Part shown: in pieces, positions 8,747 through 17,474 of the stretch
Numbering within the stretch: position 1 is the first letter of the stretch
Layout of the letters: each line of letters opens with the position of its first letter
Assembly: GCA_033675265.1 (NCBI GenBank)
Contig: JAUJYZ010000412.1
Coordinates: forward strand, 124,001-188,000
DNA from: Actinostola sp. cb2023
Taxonomy: Eukaryota; Cnidaria; Anthozoa; Actiniaria; Actinostolidae
DNA length: 64,000 nucleotides
Direction of reading: 5' to 3'
Translations under genes and position numbers: made by a program
The notes under the pieces: model-generated
Database searches by the model: none
Seen by the model: the letters and a program-made list of their open reading frames with translations, nothing else
Told to the model about the DNA's origin: nothing

Positions 8747-9885
8747 CGTGCGAACTGGTTGTAGTCTACATGCTTTCACAATTGAAATCCATCTGCGGCG
8801 AGGCAATAGGCCTGTATAGGGATGATGGGCTCGCTGTATTCCACGACCCGCCCCGACTCATCGAGTGCGCTAAAAGGAAAATTTGCACTTTGTTCGCCAG
8901 CAATGGTTTAAAAATAACCATAGAAGCGAACAAAAAGGTGATAAATTACTTAGACGTCACACTAGATCTGAACAGCGGCAAACACCACCCGTACATGAAA
9001 CCAGGGAATACACCGTCCTATGTACACGCTAAAAGTAACCTCCCACCCAACATCTTGAAGCGAATTCCAGAAAGCGTAAACCAGAGACTATCAGATATAT
9101 CATCAGACGAAACTGCCTTTAACAAAGCAAAACCGCCGTACCAGGCCGCTTTGGACACAAGCGGGTACGAGCACAAGCTGAAGTTCCTCCCTAGAGACAA
9201 AAGAAAGAAAAAAAGCAGAGCAAGAAAAAGGAACATTACCTGGTTTAACCCTCCCTTCGATATGCATGTGAAAACTAACCTGGGAAAATAATTATTGCGT
9301 ATCGTCAACGAATGTTTCCCTAAGAGCCACAACCTGAGACCAATATTCAACCGAAACACACTCAAGCTGTCGTATAGTTGCATGCCGAGTGTAAAAAGTG
9401 CAATCGACGTGCACAACAAGCACATGTTACAACAACCAAACGCGGAAGGTTCCGACACAAGGCCATGCAACTGCAGAAAAAAAGAGGAGTGTCCCCTAGA
9501 TAACCAATGCTTGACGAAGGGCATCATCTACCAAGCCACCGTGACTACAGAAGAAGGGAGTGAGTGCTATGTGGGCCTGACTGACACGGAATTCAAGTCG
9601 AGATTTGCCAACCACAAACAGTCGTTTAAGAAAGAAGCATATAGTAATCAGACTGAATTGAGTAAATATATATGGCCGTTAAAGAACGCTAAGATAGATT
9701 ACAAAATAACATGGAGGATACTAGGCAAAGCGCGGACGTACTCCAATACAACAAAGAGATGTAATTTACGCAACCTTGAGAAGTACTATATCATTTACCA
9801 TAGGGAATTAGCCACGTTAAATAAGCGATCTGAATTGGTTAATAGTTGCAGACATGCAAATAAGTTCCTTTTAAAGAATGCTTAG
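8747..9885 (+). pseudogene. PLE family 3, plus arm: RT with YRDDG and GIY-YIG
   Basis: The plus arm starts in RT at [15 protein letters not shown], keeps the catalytic IGLYRDDGLAVF (near 8810), and continues through [17 protein letters not shown] to NLGK, where TAA (9289-9291) interrupts. The frame resumes with LRIVNECFPKSHN, the zinc-binding CNCRKKEECPLDNQC, GIY-YIG residues IIYQATV and CYVGLTD, FANHKQSF, then KRCNLRNLEKYYI and CRHANKFLLKNA before the stop at 9883-9885. One zinc-site Cys is Arg here (CNLR), while the minus arm keeps CNLC. The 5' half of the element is absent. Confidence 0.85.
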
Positions 9886-9962
9886 TTAAGTACTGTGCTA
9901 CCGTGCGTGAAAACGCGCGACTAGGGCTGTATAAATATCACGTAGTTGAAAACAACATCACG

Positions 9963-10026
9963 CTGTAAGAATCCTGAAGAGTGAGAGCACTTGTGCTCCC
10001 GCGAAACAGACCTGTAGATTAAACAG
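9963..10026 (+). ncRNA. Hammerhead ribozyme, right arm of family-3 pair
   Basis: Core CTGAAGA 9974-9980; stem II GAGCAC/GTGCTC with a two-base loop; GAAA 10003-10006; stem III ACAG/CTGT; predicted cleavage after A10016. Stem I combines AATC/GATT with a distal CTGT/ACAG. Confidence 0.85.
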
Positions 10027-10081
10027 CAATAAACGAAACGTGGTCCATAATTACTCTTCACTATATATATATATAGAATCT

Positions 10082-10112
10082 TGCTGATGAAGGCCGAATG
10101 GCCGAAACGTAC
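10082..10112 (+). ncRNA. Hammerhead-like motif of PLE family 2
   Basis: CTGATGA, then GGCC-GAAT-GGCC and GAAA, i.e. core, stem II and the second core strand. A stem III with U at 16.1 cannot be placed convincingly after GAAACGT, so activity is uncertain. The same motif with the same surroundings recurs at 12166-12196, so it belongs to the element's terminal repeat. Confidence 0.5.
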
Positions 10113-10169
10113 AATTAAACAGTGTACAAAGCTACAAGTTGGTGTCTTGGTTTTACCTTTATTCTACAT

Positions 10170-10561
10170 ATATATATACTGGTAAATCTTACTGTATTAA
10201 AGAACACCTATCTTGCACCTCGAAAAATATTATTTACCTCATTACATGCAAGAAATGTTCTTTACAGTACATCGGGTCTACCAGTAATGAATTCAAGGTC
10301 AGATTCAGAAACCACAAATCAGCAATGAAGACAAACACAAAAACATGCGAAGTTGCCATACATTTTAATGCGAGCAACCATTCCCTCGCCGACTTTGTCT
10401 TCATTGCCATTGAACAAATTAGTGCTTTGGATAACATCGACAAAATACTTTTAACTAGAGAGGCTTTTTGGAGTGCGCAATTGTGTACACTAGCACCCCA
10501 TGGGTTGAATAAGAGGCAGGAATTTAATGCCACCAAGCGAATTAGATATAATAGACCTTAG
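10170..10561 (+). pseudogene. PLE family 2 GIY-YIG endonuclease fragment
   Basis: A frame ending at 10559-10561 encodes KEHLSCTSKNIIYLITCKKC, LQYIGSTSNEFKVRFRNHKS and TCEVAIHFN, a canonical GIY-YIG nuclease core with its catalytic Arg and His, then LLTREAFW (catalytic Glu region) and HGLNKRQEFN. It is the C-terminal domain of a PLE clearly different from families A and 3. The RT is absent here; a related RT tail and nuclease occur downstream at 10900-11875. Confidence 0.82.
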
Positions 10562-10899
10562 GTATTTTTAACATTTTTAGCTTTCTTATCAATAGTTCAT
10601 TATATCCATTCATTCATTCCACGTTTTCATTTTTAATTTATTCTTAATCTATTGTCCTTTTATTCTATCATTACTATAAATACTTATAGATTTTCATTTA
10701 GTAGTCACCAAGTGTTGTAAATACATTATATTACTGAAGAAGGTAGTTCGCTTGATGTCTACACCATTTATCCTCAACTAGTTATCCTTTATGACATCTG
10801 CGTCTGGTATCTAAAGATCCTACTCGATAGTGGCAAGGTTGTTGGCGTTCCAATCACTACTTGTATTCTGCCTATATATATATATATATATGTATGTAT
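10562..10899 (+). other. PLE family 2 3' untranslated region and (TA)n
   Basis: AT-rich DNA downstream of the nuclease. The 10755-10875 part also appears in reverse at 7233-7340, marking it as the 3' end of the family-2 element. It ends in (TA)n at 10875-10893. No gene is seen. Confidence 0.55.
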
Positions 10900-11875
10900 G
10901 GTCAAATCAAAAAAACTGATGTTTATTCCAAGCCTACAGACAGCCATCTCTACTTACCACCATCTAGTGCCCACCCTTATAATTGTAAAAAGTCAATACC
11001 ATATAGCGTAGCACTTAGGATAAAAAGAAATTGCTCTGATAGAGAGTATTTAGAGAAACGTAATACAGAATATCAAGAATATTTAATTCAGCAAGGTTAT
11101 GATAAAAAGTTAGTTAGATCTCAGTTTTCAAAAGTTGATCAATTAGATAGAAAAAAAATATATTAAAGGTCAATAAGACTAAAAAGAATAGAAATATTGT
11201 TCCTTTTGTTACAGATTTCAATCCCAATTTAAATAACTTAAACAAAATAATTAAGGAATATACTTATCTCTTAGAATCTACACCAGATCTTAAAGACATG
11301 TTTTCTAAAAATAGAATAATAACTGCTTATAGAAGACCAAAAATTTAAAAGAAATCTTAGCTCCTTCTACGTTTAAGAATACTAGGAACTATAATGAAAT
11401 TAATTTAGATGATGTAGGTTGTTTTACATGTGAGAATAGATGTGATATTTGCACTAATTACTTAGAATCATCTAAAAAGTTCACTAGTTATTCTACAAAT
11501 AGATTTTATTGTATCAAACAACATCTTAGTTGTAAATCTAAAAATATAATTTATTTAATTTCATGTAAAAAATGTCGAGTTCAATATGTAGGCTCAACCA
11601 GAAACGAATTTAAGGTTAGATTTAGAAATCACAAGTCAGCTATGTTAACTAAGAAAACCACTTGTGAAGTAGCTATACATTTTAATAGTGCACCTCATAA
11701 GTTATCGGATTTTAGCTTTATGTGCATTGAGTCAATACATAATTTAGAAAACATAGAACAAAACCTACTTAACAGAGAAGCATATTGGTGTACTCAATTG
11801 TTTACTTATCAGCCATTCGGACTTAATAAAAGATTAGAAATTAATTCTAGGAATAGAATTAACTATAATAATTAA
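10900..11875 (+). pseudogene. PLE family 2, second copy: RT tail plus GIY-YIG
   Basis: The plus strand reads TDVYSKPTDSHLYLPPSSAH, then RNCSDREYLEKRNTEYQEYL, the end of a PLE RT. After frame changes around 11165 and 11345 it continues to the nuclease with a Cys-rich block CFTCENRCDICTNYL, NIIYLISCKKC, VQYVGSTRNEF, RFRNHKSAM and NREAYWCTQLF, to a stop at 11873-11875. The frame is broken at least twice. The nuclease resembles that at 10170-10561. Confidence 0.8.
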
Positions 11876-12165
11876 TAGCAATTTAATTGATTGTTATTAT
11901 TATTTTTCATGGTGCTTATCTTTAGTTTGTTTATTGTATTTTTTGTATGCAGACTGAGGTGGTTCGCGTTAGTAGCAATCTCTTGATCAGTATAGGGGTC
12001 ATCCTTTAGTTTTTTGGTGGTAGTTTTACTTTAGTTCTAGGTTCCTGGGGTTCATTTTTAGCGCGCGCTTTGTATGTGCGCACGCGCGCTATTGTTGTTT
12101 TCTTGTTTTCTTGTGTCACCTAGTGGACATGATTTAGCGGTTGGCTGCGCGCGGATCAAATCAGT
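11876..12165. other. No gene; family-2 3' flank
   Basis: AT-rich, then a GCGCGC-containing patch. It leads into the second copy of the CTGATGA...GGCCGAAACGT motif. No coding sequence is seen. Confidence 0.4.
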
Positions 12166-12196
12166 CTTGCTGATGAAGGCCGAATGGCCGAAACGT
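12166..12196 (+). ncRNA. Hammerhead-like motif of PLE family 2 (second copy)
   Basis: Same CTGATGA / GGCC-GAAT-GGCC / GAAA arrangement as 10082-10112. The following ~65 bases are also nearly identical and end in (TA)n. Confidence 0.5.
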
Positions 12197-12267
12197 ACAA
12201 TTAAACAGTGTACAAAGTTACAAGTTGGTGTCTTGGTTTTACCTTTATTCTACATATATATATATAG

Positions 12268-12433
12268 AGAGATTCAAATGAAGCTTGTTATCCGTGTCGC
12301 TAGAGTGCTCTATACTGTACAGTAGAGCGGTTATACATATAGTAATGATTTGGACGCGTTTATCTTTGACTTCCATGGTTTATTGCATACAATACTGTTT
12401 CGTACAGGTCGCGGTGTTATTGCGAACCTGCAC
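12268..12433 (-). repeat. 5' end of a family-A PLE in reverse, hammerhead cut off
   Basis: Reverse complement of the region 4685-4842 of PLE A: stem II and GAAA of the ribozyme, then the start of the element body. The CTGAA of the core is missing; homology stops at the base of stem II at 12433 and family-2 sequence begins. Confidence 0.75.
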
Positions 12434-12657
12434 TCAACTGAGATCTAACTAACTTTTTATCATAACCTTGCTGAATTAAATATTCTTGATATTCTGTATT
12501 ACGTTTCTCTAAATACTCTCTATCAGAGCAATTTCTTTTTATCCTAAGTGCTACGCTAGATGGTATTGACTTTTTACAATTATAAGGGTGGGCACTAGAT
12601 GGTGGTAAGTAGAGATGGCTGTCTGTAGGCTTGGAATAAACATCAGTTTTGATTTGA
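12434..12657 (-). pseudogene. PLE family 2 RT-tail fragment (minus strand)
   Basis: The minus strand encodes TDVYSKPTDSHLYLPPSSAH to EYQEYLIQQGYDKKLVRSQL, the same segment as 10915-11130, with one codon difference (PSSVAL versus PYSVAL). It is bounded on both sides by oppositely oriented, core-less halves of family-A hammerheads. Confidence 0.8.
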
Positions 12658-12755
12658 GTGCAGGTTCGCAATAACACCGCGACCTGTACGAAACAGTATT
12701 GTATGCAATAAACCATGGAAGCCAAAGAGTAAACGCGTCCAAATCATTACTATAT
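12658..12755 (+). repeat. Core-less family-A hammerhead and terminal repeat
   Basis: GTGCAGGTTCGC stem II, GAAA, stem III and the downstream GTATGCAATAAACC match the ribozyme at 4685-4741, but CTGAA is missing at the left edge. (TA)n follows at 12757. Confidence 0.75.
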
Positions 12756-12870
12756 GTATATATATATACATACACAGGGAATTAACGTTTTAGTCAAAAA
12801 GTGCTCAACTGTTGGAGCTGTTTATATACAAATTAATCAGAGTACTTCTTGATTCACATGATGTTTATTT

Positions 12871-12929
12871 CCACTACAACGCTGTTTCGTGTGGACGGTG
12901 TAGAAACACCGTCCGTACTCTTCAGGTGG
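12871..12929 (-). ncRNA. Hammerhead ribozyme, left arm of family-4 pair
   Basis: Mirror of 14239-14297: stem I CCAC/GTGG, CTGAAGA, a long stem II with CGGACGGTG paired to CACCGTCCG, GAAA, stem III ACAG/TTGT. Confidence 0.83.
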
Positions 12930-13037
12930 CAATGCGTGAATAATTCCACAAAGAATGTTACATAGATTGACAGAAAGGTCATGTTACGTGTGTTGCATGC
13001 TATAGCGCGCACGCTAGATAGGTACTATATATAGATG

Positions 13038-13511
13038 TTATACGAATTCCAGCAGATATTTGTTACGATGTCTACAACCGCTCGCGAGTTCATTACGCTT
13101 GTTAAGTGTGCAAAGGTCAGGTTTACATAAGATATAATATTTCTCAGTTAAGCATAAATTACAACGTTTAGCGGCGTTAGAATACGATTTAGCTTTCTTG
13201 ATAACTTTCCACTTAATTTCATACGTTTCGTTATTGTCCTTTAGTGTCCATATATATTTGCTCAATTCTGTGGCGTTTCGGTGTTTTACGTTTCTAAATG
13301 AAGCTGTATGGTTTCTGTACCTAGTTTTAAAGGCATTTTCTGTTAGTCCTATATATGTTTCTATTCTGTTGTTGCTCTTGACGGTGGCCTGGTATATTAC
13401 ACTTTCTGTAAGGCACTTCTTTTCCAGCGGGCACTCAGTGCTGTTTCTGCAGTTACATTATTTCTTTGTGTTTTCTGTATTTGTTTGTGCCTTCTTGATT
13501 GTCGATGTGTT
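13038..13511 (-). pseudogene. PLE family 4, minus arm: GIY-YIG endonuclease
   Basis: The minus strand reads from the linker (HNTSTIKKAQ...) through the Cys-rich and GIY-YIG blocks to KYIWTLKDNNETYEIKWK and CRHRNKYLLEFV, then a stop. It is the mirrored copy of 13640-14130, with a TAA at the CNCR block (plus-strand 13459) where the plus arm has GAATGT. Only the nuclease and linker remain. Confidence 0.8.
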
Positions 13512-14130
13512 ATCCACCAACATCGGGAAGAAATTTCTCAATATCATCGGAGAAAGCTTCAATCACAACAACACACTGCGCAAGATATTTAACCGCAACA
13601 CACTAAAGATAAGCTACTCGTGCATGCCTAATATAAGGAGTACAATTACCGCCCATAACACATCGACAATCAAGAAGGCACAAACAAATACAGAAAACAC
13701 AAAGAAAGAATGTAACTGCAGAAACAGCGCTGAGTGCCCGCTGGAAAAGAAGTGCCTTACAGAAAGTGTAATATACCAGGCCACCGTCAAGAGCAACAAC
13801 AGAATAGAAACATATATAGGACTAACAGAAAATGCCTTTAAAACTAGGTACAGAAACCATACAGCTTCATTTAGAAACGTAAAACACCGAAACGCCACAG
13901 AATTGAGCAAATATATATGGACACTAAAGGACAATAACGAAACGTATGAAATTAAGTGGAAAGTTATCAAGAAAGCTAAATCGTATTCTAACGCCGCTAA
14001 ACGTTGTAATTTATGCTTAACTGAGAAATATTATATCTTATGTAAACCTGACCTTTGCACACTTAACAAGCGTAATGAACTCGCGAGCGGTTGTAGACAT
14101 CGTAACAAATATCTGCTGGAATTCGTATAA
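13505..14130 (+). pseudogene. PLE family 4, plus arm: RT-endonuclease linker and GIY-YIG
   Basis: From STNIGKKFLNIIGESFN near 13515 through NTLKISYSCMPNIRSTITAH, the zinc-binding CNCRNSAECPLEKKC, GIY-YIG residues VIYQATV and TYIGLTE, RYRNHTASF, KRCNLCLTEKYYI and LNKRNELASGCRHRNKY, to a stop at 14128-14130. This part is uninterrupted and keeps the expected Cys, His, Arg and Glu positions, but the RT is absent. Confidence 0.84.
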
Positions 14131-14238
14131 CATCTATATATAGTACCTATCTAGCGTGCGCGCTATAGCATGCAACACACGTAACATGACCTTTCTGTCA
14201 ATCTATGTAACATTCTTTGTGGAATTATTCACGCATTG

Positions 14239-14297
14239 CCACCTGAAGAGTACGGACGGTGTTTCTACACCGTCCGCACGAAACAGCGTTGTAGTGG
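14239..14297 (+). ncRNA. Hammerhead ribozyme, right arm of family-4 pair
   Basis: Stem I CCAC (14239-14242) with GTGG (14294-14297); CTGAAGA 14243-14249; stem II with CGGACGGTG/CACCGTCCG and one internal mismatch; GAAA 14280-14283; stem III ACAG/TTGT; predicted cleavage after A14293. Confidence 0.87.
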
Positions 14298-14463
14298 AAA
14301 TAAACATCATGTGAATCAAGAAGTACTATATATATATATACAGTATAGAGCACTCTAGCACTCTGTACAGTATAGAGCACTCTAGCGACACGGATAACAA
14401 GCTTCATTTGAATCTACATTCGCTCCTACACTGTCGAGCACTTTATGGTATCTGTGTGGCAAT

Positions 14464-16562
14464 ATGGATCGTATATCCTTCGAGTATTCAACAAAGAACA
14501 TACCAACGGCACCAAGATCGGCGTATCTGAAGAGGTTCATTGAGAAATCTGAACTCTTTATGAAACGTATGAGATGGAAGGCCTTATTTTTCCTCAACCC
14601 CAAGTCCTCAACTCCTAACCAAGAAACATACGGATTCAACACCGCACAATCTCCACCCGTGATAGAGGAGCTAAGAGAGTTTGAGGACTGTATGATATCT
14701 CTTATTCAAAACATCGAGTTTGAGAGCAAAACCAGTGTCTTTCAGGCCAAATTACATCAGGACCTGGAGACTGTGAAACATGACAACAAGCTAACAATTA
14801 AGGCCGATAAAACAACAAACTACTACAAGATCGAACAAGAAAAGTACAGCGACCTCGTAAAGACAAACGTCAACAAAACCTACAAAAAGACGAGCGAGAC
14901 TAAAGTCCTAAATATTAACAGGGAAGCAAAGCACATCGCCGAAAAGTTTAAAATCGACGACCGTGTAGAAAAACTCGCGGAAAAAGAGGCCTTCGTCACA
15001 CTGAAGGATCACAAGCCTAATTTCGAGAATAAACCTACATGTAGGCTAATCAGCCCAACCAAGTCTGAGCTAGGACACATCAGCAAAGTAATCCTTAGTA
15101 GACTGGTGAAATGCGTCGCAGATTCGACCCAAGTAAACCTCTGGAAGAGCACACGGGAAGTACTCGAGTGGTACCGCGAGATCCCAAACAAGAGTGAAGG
15201 CAGTTTCATCAATTTTGATATTGTCGAATTCTATCCATCTATCACTGAGAGGCTTCTAATCAAAGCAATAGACTTTGCAAAACAACACACCATTGTCACC
15301 GAGCACGAGAAAGATGTCATCATACATACGAAACGCACCATTGTGTTCAGCAATAGAGACCCATGGGAGAAAAAAGAGAGCAGTACCGGTTTCGACGTAA
15401 CAATGGGCAGCTATGATGGGGCTGAATCTTGCGAACTAGTGGTTTGCTACATGTTATCCCTCTTACAAACCAAGCATGGCGCAGCTATCGGCCTTTACAG
15501 GGACGATGGCTTGGGTTTTTTTAAGGAACCACCGAGAGAAATGGAAAAGATAAAAAAATCTATCTGTAAGATCTTCAAGGAAAACGAGCTGAGCATCACT
15601 ATCGAAGCCAACAAGAAAGTAATCAACTTTCTAGACGTAACACTTGATCTGAACTCGGGACAATACAGGCCATATATGAAACCCAACAACACCTTGCAGT
15701 ATGTAAACACCGATTCCAACCACCCACCCACCGTTCTAAAAAACATCCCGGAGGGCATCAATAAGCGCCTATCGGAAATATCTTCGAATGAGACCGTATT
15801 CAATAAGGCCGCCCCCGTATACCAGAAAGCGTTGGATGAAAGCGGACACAATTACAAACTACACTACGTACAAGACCAGCCTAGAGCAGTGAAGAGGAAC
15901 CGGAAGCGAAACACCATATGGTACAATCCACCCTATGACCGAAATGTGAAGACCAATGTGGGGAAAGAGTTCCTGAGAATTATCGACAAATGTTTCCCGC
16001 CATCCAATAAGCTACATAAGATCTTTAGCAGAAATACAGTCAAGATCTCATATAGCTGCATGCCTATGTGGCGCGCATCATTGACGGCGACAACAAAAGG
16101 AAGCTGGGAAACGACAGGAACACCGACCCGGGAAAAATGTGCAGCTGCCCCAAAAGCACAGTGTGCCCACTTGGAGGCGAATGCCTAGCTAAGAACATTG
16201 TATACCAAGCCACAGTGACCTGCGGGGATGAAGTAGAGTCCTACGTAGGGTTAACGGCGACCGATTTCAAGGCGAGATATTCTAACCACAAGGCCTCTTT
16301 CAAGCACAGCACGAAGCGCAACGCTACAGAACTTAGTAAACATATCTGGCACTTGAAAGAGAACAATCTTGATTACGCCATTAGTTGGAAAATTCTATGC
16401 CGTGCTCCACAATACTCGAACGCGTCGAAACGTTGCGGCCTTTGTATTTGCGAGAAGTACTTTATTATTAGTAACCCAAAGGCGGCGTCCTTAAACAAGC
16501 GGAACGAACTAGTTAGCAAATGCAGACACAAGGACAAATACCTTTTGAGGAATTTAAGATAA
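14464..16562 (+). pseudogene. PLE B reverse transcriptase - GIY-YIG endonuclease, one frameshift
   Basis: From ATG 14464 the frame is open through the whole [55 protein letters not shown] and [10 protein letters not shown]. Unlike copy A there is no nonsense codon. It continues to ISYSCMP, where one A is missing at 16065-16066 compared with copy A, shifting the frame. The rest (zinc-binding CSCPKSTVCPLGGEC, NIVYQATV, SYVGLT, RYSNHKASF, CGLCICEKY) is intact in the next frame to the stop at 16560-16562. With one base difference from an open ORF it is the best-preserved PLE here. Confidence 0.88.
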
Positions 16563-16605
16563 TTAGAAAAGACATGTTGTTGTAATGTTCTATCCAAATC
16601 ACTCT

Positions 16606-16679
16606 GGTTTATGCACTGAAGAGTGCAGGTTCGCAATAACACCGCGACCTGTACGAAACAGTATTGTATGTAATAAACC
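16606..16679 (+). ncRNA. Hammerhead ribozyme, 3' repeat of PLE B
   Basis: Same fold as 7034-7107 and 4668-4741: stem I GGTTTATGCA with TGTAATAAACC, CTGAAGA, long stem II, GAAA, short stem III. Confidence 0.87.
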
Positions 16680-16715
16680 ATGGAAGTCAAAGAGTAAACG
16701 CATCCAAATCATTAC

Positions 16716-16740
<25 letters not shown>

Positions 16741-16747
<7 letters not shown>

Positions 16748-17005
16748 ATAATAGTTGTAGTTCAAGACTTTTAGAATTGATTCATTGGTTTATTGCTACA
16801 TATGATCATAAAATGACCACACTCATCAGGCAAGTTACAATGAATGACCGTTAATATAACGCTGGCGTTTAAAATAGAATGGTTGCTAGGTGATAATTGC
16901 GTTACATAATTTTAAAGTTTCTGAGTGTATATCTGTTTCGGTGGGGACATGGACTTGCTAATTCGTTGCGTTTGTTTAGGGTACATAAATATTTTTTACA
17001 GATGA
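16741..17005 (-). repeat. Copy of 4105-4355 region (PLE 3' part, minus strand)
   Basis: Nearly identical to 4105-4355, covering the 3' region and the last codons of the minus-strand PLE fragment at 4262-4546. It includes a ribozyme damaged by a small deletion (see 16794-16834). Homology ends abruptly at about 17005. Confidence 0.8.
16794..16834 (-). ncRNA. Deleted hammerhead (GAAA and stem III lost)
   Basis: Compared with the intact minus-strand ribozyme at 4142-4193, about 12 bases (AGGTCTGTTTCA region on plus) are gone. The CTGATGA core and stem II remain, but the GAAA strand and stem III are removed. It should be inactive. Confidence 0.75.
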
Positions 17006-17474
17006 TAAAAACTTGAATATGAGAAAAGGTAGGCCAACGACGAGCTTCCAGTAGAAGGATTCCAGAAGGAATTCACAGTCTGCTCTCCATATAAATAGAT
17101 TAAACAGCAGGTTAAAAAGCAGATTAAAAAGCAGGAATTTAAGTTGAAGCGTAGAATTCATTTTCAGGCATAGGGTCTTATTACCACTATTCATTTAGAT
17201 TTCTATTCTTGCATGCGCACGTATATTTCTCATTTATTACTCGGGCCCTTCCGAAGGAAGCCCGAGTTATAAAATGGGCTTTCTTGGTTTTTTTATTTTT
17301 ATTTTTATCATGGTCACGGAATGAAGAAAAAATGCGAAGAATGAAGAAAGAATGCGATGTATTTGATCGTATAAAGTTTCAAGATTTCTCAGCAGATAAG
17401 GGAAAACAAACCACACACAGGACTCAAGTAGACTTGAATATTAGTTTTGAAAGCAGCTGTAGATCTTCAAGCTA
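17006..17474. other. No gene recognised
   Basis: Non-coding by appearance. It contains short direct repeats around 17098-17132 (AAGCAG runs), a hairpin CTCGGGC...GCCCGAG at 17238-17266 and a T-rich run. No protein similarity is recognised. Confidence 0.4.

Larger units (their letters stand above)
7474..10065. mobile_element. Head-to-head inverted pair of 5'-truncated PLEs (family 3)
   Basis: Two near-identical PLE 3' portions are joined tail-outwards. The minus-strand copy covers 7474-8746 and the plus-strand copy 8747-10065, together a 1.27-kb-arm imperfect palindrome. Each arm ends with a hammerhead and TA-rich DNA. The word TCGTGCGAACTGG (part of the RT coding sequence) occurs both at the plus-arm start and close to the apex of the minus arm. 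Both arms share the same TAA where the frame should continue after NLGK, so they derive from one already-mutated parent. Confidence 0.85.
12841..14325. mobile_element. Head-to-head inverted pair of PLE 3' portions (family 4)
   Basis: The minus-strand copy 12841-13511 and plus-strand copy 13505-14325 are nearly exact reverse complements over most of the shorter arm. The plus arm carries about 150 bases more at the apex. Each arm ends with a hammerhead and a TA-rich boundary. The long plus-strand frame starting at 13198 is an artefact of reading through the apex. Confidence 0.85.
14341..16740 (+). mobile_element. Penelope-like element copy B
   Basis: Very close copy of PLE A (4659-7153). It begins after (TA)n at a partial tandem duplication of CAGTATAGAGCACTCTAG and lacks the upstream ribozyme repeat, but keeps the downstream repeat with its hammerhead and final (TA)n. 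Confidence 0.85.

Noticed and set aside
9960..10026. Stem-loop region considered as tRNA or terminator
   Set aside because: Core residues and stems fit a hammerhead; no tRNA D/T-loop consensus. No tRNA or rRNA was recognised elsewhere either.
13198..14130. 310-codon plus-strand ORF with an apparently membrane-like N-terminus
   Set aside because: The first ~100 codons are the antisense of the left palindrome arm; only 13505-14130 is real PLE coding sequence.
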